64,000 nucleotides of DNA from Hyphomicrobiales bacterium (GTDB lineage Bacteria > Pseudomonadota > Alphaproteobacteria > Rhizobiales > Beijerinckiaceae): NCBI GenBank assembly GCA_027483895.1, contig JAIXTP010000007.1, positions 1-64,000 on the forward strand, in the 5' to 3' direction. Below the pieces are notes generated by a model. That model searched no databases. It was not told the DNA's origin and saw nothing but the letters and a program-made list of their open reading frames with translations. Of the stretch, positions 58,367-64,000 are shown in pieces. The position numbers were made by a program, and so were the translations under genes. Positions within the stretch are counted from its first letter, which is position 1, and every line of letters starts with the position of its first letter.

Positions 58367-59653
58367 TCAGGCGCGGCCTTCCTCGCGGTCGACGGCGCGG
58401 CGGCCGATGTCGGTGCGGTGGAAGCCGCCGGGCCAGTCGATGGCCTTCAACGCGTCATAGGCCTTGGTCTGCGCCTCGCGCACCGTGCTGCCGAGCGCGG
58501 TGACGGCAAGCACGCGCCCGCCCGCGGCCACGAGGCGACCGTCGGCCTCGCGCTTCGTGCCCGCATGGAAGACGAGCACGTCGGGCTTGGCCTCGGCGGC
58601 TTCGATGGCGCGGATCTCGGTGCCGGTGACGGGCTTGCCCGGATAATTCTCTGCGGCGAAGACCACGGTCAGCGCGGCCTCCGGACGCCAGGCGATCTTG
58701 CGGCCGGCGAGCCGGCCCTCGGCGGAGGCGAGGAGCAGGTCGAGCAGGTCCTCGGCGAGGCGCGGCATCAGCACCTCGCATTCGGGGTCGCCGAAGCGGA
58801 CATTGTATTCGATGAGCTTGGGGCCCGCCGCGGTGATCATCAGGCCCGCGAAGAGAACGCCGCGGAAGGGCGTGCCGCGCGCCTTCATCGTGCGGATGGA
58901 GGGGAGGATGATCTCCTCCATCGTGCGGCGCTCGATCTCGGACGTCATCACGGGAGCGGGGGAATAGGCGCCCATGCCGCCGGTGTTCGGGCCGGTGTCG
59001 TCGTCGCCGACGCGCTTGTGGTCCTGCGCGGAGGCGAGCGGCAGGGCCGTGTCGCCGTCGCAGAGCACGAAGAAGGAGGCTTCCTCGCCGACGAGGCATT
59101 CTTCGATGACGACTTCGGCGCCGGCTGAGCCGAGGCCGCCGGAGAACATCATGTCGATCGCGGCTTCGGCCTCTTCCACGGAGGCGGCGACGACGACGCC
59201 CTTGCCCGCGGCGAGGCCGTCGGCCTTGACCACGATGGGCGCGCCCTGCGCGCGGACATAGGCCTTGGCGGGCTCGGCGGCGGTGAAGCGGGCATAGGCG
59301 GCGGTGGGCACGCCGGCCTCGTCGCAGAGCGCCTTGGTGAAGGCTTTCGAGCCTTCGAGACGGGCGGCGGCGCGCGAGGGACCGAAGCAGCGGATGCCCG
59401 CGGCATCGAGATCGTCGACGAGGCCCGCGACGAGCGGCGCTTCGGGGCCGACGACGACGAGGCCGACGCCCTGCAGGCGGCAGAAGTCGATGACGGCGCG
59501 GTGATCGGCGACGTCGAGCACGACGTTCTCGCCGCAGGCCGCGGTGCCCGGATTGCCGGGGGCGACGAAGAGCTTTTCGAGCCGCGGGCTCTTGGCCAGC
59601 GCCCAAGCCAGCGCGTGCTCGCGACCGCCCGATCCGATCAGAAGAACCTTCAT
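58367..59653 (-). CDS. purD: PurD, phosphoribosylamine-glycine ligase
   Basis: 428 residues, ATP-grasp enzyme of purine synthesis. [20 protein letters not shown] is the typical start; [54 protein letters not shown]-like [17 protein letters not shown] and [17 protein letters not shown] cover ATP and metal binding. No defects seen. Divergent from xseA with 102 bases between. Confidence 0.96.
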   Translation of the reverse strand: MKVLLIGSGGREHALAWALAKSPRLEKLFVAPGNPGTAACGENVVLDVADHRAVIDFCRLQGVGLVVVGPEAPLVAGLVDDLDAAGIRCFGPSRAAARLEGSKAFTKALCDEAGVPTAAYARFTAAEPAKAYVRAQGAPIVVKADGLAAGKGVVVAASVEEAEAAIDMMFSGGLGSAGAEVVIEECLVGEEASFFVLCDGDTALPLASAQDHKRVGDDDTGPNTGGMGAYSPAPVMTSEIERRTMEEIILPSIRTMKARGTPFRGVLFAGLMITAAGPKLIEYNVRFGDPECEVLMPRLAEDLLDLLLASAEGRLAGRKIAWRPEAALTVVFAAENYPGKPVTGTEIRAIEAAEAKPDVLVFHAGTKREADGRLVAAGGRVLAVTALGSTVREAQTKAYDALKAIDWPGGFHRTDIGRRAVDREEGRA

Positions 59654-59755
59654 GCCCGACTCCCTTGCCCGCGAGCCGTGTAGACCGGGCCGGGGGCCGG
59701 TTCAATCCTCGCGGGCTCTCTACCCCCGCGCCGATTCGCGGCCTATTCTCCGTGC

Positions 59756-61261
59756 ATGTCGGACACGCCCCGGACCAATCTTCCCGAATGGACCGTCACG
59801 GAGCTTTCGGGGGCGCTCAAGCGCACGCTGGAAGAGACCTATGATCACGTCCGCGTGCGCGGCGAGGTCGGCAAGGTCACCGTGCACGGCAGCGGGCACG
59901 TCTATATCCACATCAAAGACGACCGCTCGATGATCGCGGGCGTAATCTGGCGCGGCAATGCGGGCCGTCTGCGCTTCCGTCCCGAGACGGGAATGGAGGT
60001 CGTCGCGACGGGCAAGATCAGCACCTTCGCGGGCCAGTCCAAATATCAGCTGATCATCGACACGCTGGAGCCCGCGGGCGTCGGCGCGCTGCTCGCGCAG
60101 CTCGAAGAGCGCAAGCGCCGGCTCGCGGCCGAAGGGCTCTTCGCGGAGGAGCGCAAGCAGCTTCTCCCCTTCCTGCCGAACGTCATCGGCGTCGTGACGT
60201 CGCCGACGGGCGCAGTGATCCGCGACATCCTGCACCGGCTCGCCGACCGGTTTCCGCGGCATGTGCTGCTGTGGCCCGTGCGGGTGCAGGGCGAGACCTG
60301 CGCCGCCGAAGTCGCCGCCGCCATTCGCGGCTTCAACACGCTGCCGGAAGACGGCCCGATCCCGCGGCCGGATCTGATCATCGTCGCCCGCGGCGGCGGG
60401 TCGATCGAGGATCTCTGGGGCTTCAACGACGAGATGCTGGTGCGCACGGCGGCCGAGAGCCTCGTGCCGCTGATCTCCGCCGTGGGGCACGAGACGGACT
60501 GGACGCTGATCGACTATGCCGCCGACAGGCGCGCGCCGACGCCGACCGGTGCGGCCGAGATGGCGGTGCCGGTGCGGTCGGAACTCCTGATGCGCGTCGC
60601 CGACGACGGGCGCCGGCTCTCCGGCGGTCTCCTGCGGCTGCTCGACGCCCGCCGAACGGAGCTGCGCTCCGCGGCCCGCGCGCTGCCCGCGGCCGAGGAC
60701 CTGCTGGCGGGGCCGCGCCAGCGGCTCGATCTTGCGGCGACGAAACTCGGCCACGGGCTCGGGCGCAATGCGCAGATCCATGCGAGGCGTCTGGCGGAGG
60801 CCGCGCGGCGGCTCGCGCGGCTGTCGCCGGAGGCGCGGCTTTCGGGCCTCTCGGCCAAGGTCGACGGGCTCGCCAAGCGTTTGGCGGCCGCTCGCGATGC
60901 CAATTTGAGGGCCGAGCGCCGGCACATCGCCGAACGCCTGCAGCGCGTCACCGATCTCGTCGCGCGGCGCGACCGGGCGATCCGCGTCACCTTCGACCGC
61001 CGGGCGGAGAAGCTGGCCTCGCTGGCCCAATTGGCCGCGAGCTTCAGCCATGAGGCGGTGCTCGCGCGCGGTTTCGCGCTGGTCCTCGACCCCTCCGGGC
61101 GGCCGGTGCGGGAGGCTGCGGCGATCGCCGCGGGCGTGCGCTACGACGTGCGCTTCGCCGACGGACAGGCCGTCATGACGGCTGCGGACGGTGCGGCGCC
61201 GCGGCCGGCCAAGCCCCGGCCCGGCGGCGGAACGCCGGGGCAGGGCTCGCTGTTCGGCTGA
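59756..61261 (+). CDS. xseA: XseA, exodeoxyribonuclease VII large subunit
   Basis: 501 residues. OB-fold N-terminus (WTVTELSGALKRTLEETYDH, VRGEVGKVTVHGSGHVYIHI), nuclease domain with VVTSPTGAVIRDILHRLADR, IVARGGGSIEDLWGFNDEML and AVGHETDWTLIDYAADRRAP, then a helical C-terminus. Degrades single-stranded DNA with XseB, whose gene is not in this window. ATG 59756. Confidence 0.95.
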   Translation: MSDTPRTNLPEWTVTELSGALKRTLEETYDHVRVRGEVGKVTVHGSGHVYIHIKDDRSMIAGVIWRGNAGRLRFRPETGMEVVATGKISTFAGQSKYQLIIDTLEPAGVGALLAQLEERKRRLAAEGLFAEERKQLLPFLPNVIGVVTSPTGAVIRDILHRLADRFPRHVLLWPVRVQGETCAAEVAAAIRGFNTLPEDGPIPRPDLIIVARGGGSIEDLWGFNDEMLVRTAAESLVPLISAVGHETDWTLIDYAADRRAPTPTGAAEMAVPVRSELLMRVADDGRRLSGGLLRLLDARRTELRSAARALPAAEDLLAGPRQRLDLAATKLGHGLGRNAQIHARRLAEAARRLARLSPEARLSGLSAKVDGLAKRLAAARDANLRAERRHIAERLQRVTDLVARRDRAIRVTFDRRAEKLASLAQLAASFSHEAVLARGFALVLDPSGRPVREAAAIAAGVRYDVRFADGQAVMTAADGAAPRPAKPRPGGGTPGQGSLFG

Positions 61262-61347
61262 GCGAAAAGGTTTGGCGTGCCGTGCCGCGATCCGGTAGAG
61301 GAGGGCTTCCGAGCCCGCGGCGCGCCCGCAGCGTCAGGACACGAGCC

Positions 61348-61575
61348 ATGAACCGTTTCGAACGTCGCCCGGTGGTCGAGGGCGAAGCCGTCCTCGAATA
61401 TCTCGACGGCGAGTTCCGGGTGGTCCGCCACGGAACCTTCGTCCGCTGTGCAGTGACCGGCGAGCCGATCCCGCTCGAGGACCTGCGCTATTGGAGCGTC
61501 GACCGGCAGGAAGCCTATGCCTCGCCCGACGCGGTGCTGATGAGCCTCGGCGTCACGGCGAAGGCGAAGGGCTGA
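61348..61575 (+). CDS. DUF2093 family protein
   Basis: 75 residues. The conserved small alphaproteobacterial family: VVEGEAVLEYLDGEFRVVRH, GTFVRCAVTGEPIPLEDLRY and the ending YASPDAVLMSLG. No function is known. The ATG at 61348 gives the standard length. It is typically found beside xseA and lpxK, as here; the 3' end overlaps lpxK on the opposite strand by 23 bases. Confidence 0.9.
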   Translation: MNRFERRPVVEGEAVLEYLDGEFRVVRHGTFVRCAVTGEPIPLEDLRYWSVDRQEAYASPDAVLMSLGVTAKAKG

Positions 61576-62545
61576 CGGCTTTCACGAGCGTCCTGTCGAA
61601 GGCGGCATCGCGCGGCACCAGCGTGACCGGCAGAACGGCGATCCGGTCCGCGAGATCGGGGGCGACCCGGCGGATCTTCACCATGTCCTTTTCCGTCGTG
61701 ACCGGCACGAGACCGGCCGCGGCCGCGCGCGCGAGCAGTCCTTCGACGTCGCGGCGGGAATAGGCGTGGTGGTCGGGCCAGGGCTCCGTGCGGGTGGTCC
61801 GCGCGCCCACCGACCGCAAAGTCTCGAAGAATTTTTCGGGCCGTCCGATTCCCGCGAAGGCGAGGACCTCGCGGCGGAGGAACGCGGCCGCGGCCGTGGC
61901 GTCGGGGACGAGATCGGCCCGGAACACGGGCTTGCCCCATCGAAGCGCCTCGGCGATGCCCGGGCCCTCGCCGACGGCGAGCACGGCGTCGACCTTTTCG
62001 AGCTGTGCGTCGAGCGGGGCGCGCAGCGGGCCCGCGGGGAAGCACAGGCCGTTGCCGATGCCCGCGCCGCCGTCGATGACCGCGAAGGTGAAGGTCTTCA
62101 GGAGCGAGGGGTTCTGCAGCCCGTCGTCCATCACGATCACGTCGCCCGCGGTCGCGGCGAGATCGGCGCCCGCCGGGCGGTCGGCCGAGACGACGACCGG
62201 GGCGACGCGCGCGAGCAGCAGCGGCTCGTCGCCGCAATCGGCGGGGCCGTGGAGGGCGGGATCGACGAGGACCGGCCCCTTGAGACGGCCGCCGTAGCCG
62301 CGCGTGAGGAAGACCGGCATGCGGCCCGCGGCCTTGAGCCGCTCCGCGACATGGACGGCGGTCGGCGTCTTGCCCGCGCCGCCCATGGTGAGATTGCCGA
62401 TGCACAGAACGGGGATGGGGGCCCGGTGCCCGGGCTCCATCATGCGGGAACGGACCGCTTCGCCGTAGATCCGGCCGACGGGCGCGAGAAGCGTCGCCGC
62501 GAGGCTTCCGTTTCTCTGCTGCCAGAAGGCCGGGGCGCGCATCAT
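61553..62545 (-). CDS. lpxK: LpxK, tetraacyldisaccharide 4'-kinase
   Basis: 330 residues. Phosphorylates the 4' position of the lipid A precursor at the inner membrane. IPVLCIGNLTMGGAGKTPTA holds the P-loop (GGAGKT), FLTRGYGGRLKG, GDEPLLLAR and VIVMDDGLQNPSL (Asp-Asp-Gly) follow. An N-terminal amphipathic anchor is present. The start chosen, ATG 62545, overlaps the waaA stop (ATGA at 62542-62545). Confidence 0.94.
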   Translation of the reverse strand: MMRAPAFWQQRNGSLAATLLAPVGRIYGEAVRSRMMEPGHRAPIPVLCIGNLTMGGAGKTPTAVHVAERLKAAGRMPVFLTRGYGGRLKGPVLVDPALHGPADCGDEPLLLARVAPVVVSADRPAGADLAATAGDVIVMDDGLQNPSLLKTFTFAVIDGGAGIGNGLCFPAGPLRAPLDAQLEKVDAVLAVGEGPGIAEALRWGKPVFRADLVPDATAAAAFLRREVLAFAGIGRPEKFFETLRSVGARTTRTEPWPDHHAYSRRDVEGLLARAAAAGLVPVTTEKDMVKIRRVAPDLADRIAVLPVTLVPRDAAFDRTLVKAVSPSPSP

Positions 62546-63825
62546 CGACCCTCGAGATGCATGCTGACGACGAAGGGCGCCAGCTCGTCCATGGTCCGGT
62601 CGACCGCGCCTCCGAGTTCGGCGACGGCGCCGGCGGCGGCCCGCGCCATCCAGCGCAGGCCGGAAGGGTCGCCGAGCAGTTCGTCCAGCACGGCGAAGAA
62701 GTCGTCCGTCGTCACCGGAACCGCACCGCCCGCCGCGTCGAGCGCGGAGAAGACCTCCACGAAATTGTGGACGTGCGGGCCGTGCAGCACGGCCGCGCCG
62801 AGCTTGGCGGGTTCGATCGGGTTCTGGCCGCCGTGCGGCACCAGCGTGCCTCCCATGAAGGCGAGCGGAACGAGCCGGTAAAAGAGGCCCAGCTCCCCCA
62901 TCGTATCGGCGATGTAGATGTCGGTCGCACGATCGGGCTGGAGGCCGACCGAGCGGCGCCCCGTGTGGAAGCCCGAGGCGCGGGCGGCTTCCTCGATCTC
63001 CGCGCCGCGATGCGGGTGGCGGGGGGCGATGATGGTGAGGAGATTCGGATAGCGCGGCGCGAGGCGCGCATGCATCTCCATGACGATGCGTTCCTCGCCC
63101 GGATGGGTCGAGGCCGCCATCCAGACGGGTCGGCCGCCGACGAGGCCTTCCAGCGTGGCGAGCTTCAGCGGATCCGCGGGCGGGGGCGGCACGTCGTATT
63201 TCAGATTGCCGGTGACCGCCACGCGGGGCGCGCCGAGCGCGGCGAGACGACCGGCATCCGCTTCGGTCTGGGCGAGGCAGAGATCGAAATGCGACAGCAC
63301 GGCCCGGGCGACGGGGGCGAAACGGCTCCAGCGCGCGAAGCTGCGCGGCGACATGCGGGCATTGACGAGGACCAGCGGAATGCCGCGCTCGTCGGCCGAG
63401 AGGATCAGATTGGGCCAGAGTTCGGACTCGGCGAAGATCGCGAGATCCGGCCGCCAATGATCGAGAAAGCGCCTGACATAGGCGGGGCAATCCAGGGGCA
63501 CGAACTGGTGGAGCGAGCCCGGCGGCAGCCGGCGCGCCATCAGCCGCGCGGAGGTCACGGTGCCGGAGGTCACGAGCACCGCGATGCGGTCGGCCGCGAG
63601 ACGCTGCACGAGAGGCAGCAGCGAGATCGTCTCGCCGACGCTGGCGCCGTGGATCCAGACGAGCGGACCCGCGGGCCGCGGCACGGTGGATTCGCCGCGG
63701 CGCTCGCCGAGCCGGGTCCGGTCTTCCTTGCCGGCCATCGCGCGCCGGCGCAGCAGCGCGGCGAAGGCCGGGCGGCCGAGGCCGGTGAGGACCCGATAGA
63801 TGCCGAGGGCGAGCGGTCCGATCAT
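62542..63825 (-). CDS. waaA: WaaA (KdtA), 3-deoxy-D-manno-octulosonic acid transferase
   Basis: 427 residues, GT30 family. Adds Kdo to lipid IVA. The N-terminal PLALGIYRVLTGL anchors it to the membrane. WIHGASVGETISLLPL contains the catalytic Glu region; FVPLDCPAYVRRFLDHWRPD, MAASTHPGEERIVMEMHARL and FMGGTLVPHGGQNPIEPAKL bind CMP-Kdo. Start ATG 63825 overlaps the upstream acyltransferase stop (ATGA at 63822-63825). Confidence 0.95.
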   Translation of the reverse strand: MIGPLALGIYRVLTGLGRPAFAALLRRRAMAGKEDRTRLGERRGESTVPRPAGPLVWIHGASVGETISLLPLVQRLAADRIAVLVTSGTVTSARLMARRLPPGSLHQFVPLDCPAYVRRFLDHWRPDLAIFAESELWPNLILSADERGIPLVLVNARMSPRSFARWSRFAPVARAVLSHFDLCLAQTEADAGRLAALGAPRVAVTGNLKYDVPPPPADPLKLATLEGLVGGRPVWMAASTHPGEERIVMEMHARLAPRYPNLLTIIAPRHPHRGAEIEEAARASGFHTGRRSVGLQPDRATDIYIADTMGELGLFYRLVPLAFMGGTLVPHGGQNPIEPAKLGAAVLHGPHVHNFVEVFSALDAAGGAVPVTTDDFFAVLDELLGDPSGLRWMARAAAGAVAELGGAVDRTMDELAPFVVSMHLEGR

Positions 63826-64000
63826 GCCGCCCGCCTCAGATCCCGGCCGGGATCGGTCGTGCCGAGCCGGGCATGGGCATCGTGATGCACGCGGTCGAGT
63901 TCGTCCTGCACCCTGAGCCGCGCGGCTTCGAGCGCCGCTTCGTCGGCGTCCGCGGGGACGCGGATCGGCTCGCCGATCAGCGCGACGATGCGGCCGAAGG
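63822..64000 (-). CDS. DUF374/lysophospholipid acyltransferase family protein (C-terminal end only)
   Basis: The last 58 complete codons plus two bases of another, reading FGRIVALIGEPIRVPADADE near the window edge and ending RDLRRAA. FGRIVxxxGEPIRVP followed by a charged helix is the C-terminal pattern of DUF374 acyltransferases that usually precede waaA in Rhizobiales. Most of the gene lies beyond 64000. The stop overlaps waaA, so the two belong to one operon. Confidence 0.75.
   Translation of the reverse strand, partial: FGRIVALIGEPIRVPADADEAALEAARLRVQDELDRVHHDAHARLGTTDPGRDLRRAA

Overview
The window is a high-GC chromosomal segment. Gene order, codon use and protein families fit an alphaproteobacterium of the Hyphomicrobiales (Rhizobiales). 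Pointers to this are the fused urease gamma-beta subunit next to urtBCDE, the hisZ-hisG pair, the imuA-imuB-dnaE2 cassette with a GTTC-N7-GTTC LexA box, the order DUF2093-lpxK-waaA-acyltransferase, and dense palindromic repeats of the type seen in Bradyrhizobium and Methylobacterium relatives. The genus is not resolved. I see no rRNA, tRNA, phage, transposase or CRISPR array.

Layout: (1) 1-11.25 kb, plus strand: end of urtA, a strong stem-loop, urtBCDE (urea ABC transporter), then ureD, a very acidic small protein, fused ureAB, ureC, a DUF29 protein, ureE with a large His/Cys tail, ureF, ureG and a HupE/UreJ permease. This is one urea uptake and hydrolysis locus with its nickel supply. (2) 11.4-19.4 kb: mixed metabolic genes (FAD oxidoreductase, Old Yellow Enzyme, class I aminotransferase, MBL hydrolase), a BclA/SbmA-like ABC exporter and a META-domain protein. 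(3) 19.5-23.7 kb: a candidate C-rich-loop small RNA, then hisG, hisZ and hisS. (4) 23.8-35.6 kb: a DNA modification, repair and mutagenesis stretch: dcm-type methylase, vsr, a secreted M23 peptidase, the SOS mutasome operon imuA-imuB-DUF559-dnaE2 with a LexA box, and mutL. (5) 35.6-44.4 kb: paired M16 peptidases, a DUF3035/BamF-like protein, lspA, ileS, ribF, MaoC. (6) 44.5-51.2 kb: HAD phosphatase, copper-chaperone-like HMA protein, a DevBCA/MacB-type ABC exporter, a membrane-anchored regulator-like protein, and an omega-aminotransferase. (7) 51.6-59.7 kb: rsmD, an rluB-like pseudouridine synthase with huge Arg/Asp-rich repeats, tadA, a patatin, an APH-fold kinase-like protein, a fluoroacetate-dehalogenase-like hydrolase, and purD. 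(8) 59.7-64 kb: xseA, DUF2093, lpxK, waaA and the end of a DUF374 acyltransferase (lipid A/Kdo assembly).

The gene-free gaps longer than about 300 bases (near 18.7, 21.9, 25.1, 25.8, 33.4, 42.7 and 51.4 kb) are filled almost entirely by four families of palindromic repeats in mosaic arrays; a fifth family has entered the dnaE2 reading frame. The observations I rank highest are the DUF559 pseudo-nuclease gene locked inside the mutasome operon, the candidate small RNA upstream of the META gene, the in-frame repeat in DnaE2, and the acidic protein inside the urease operon.
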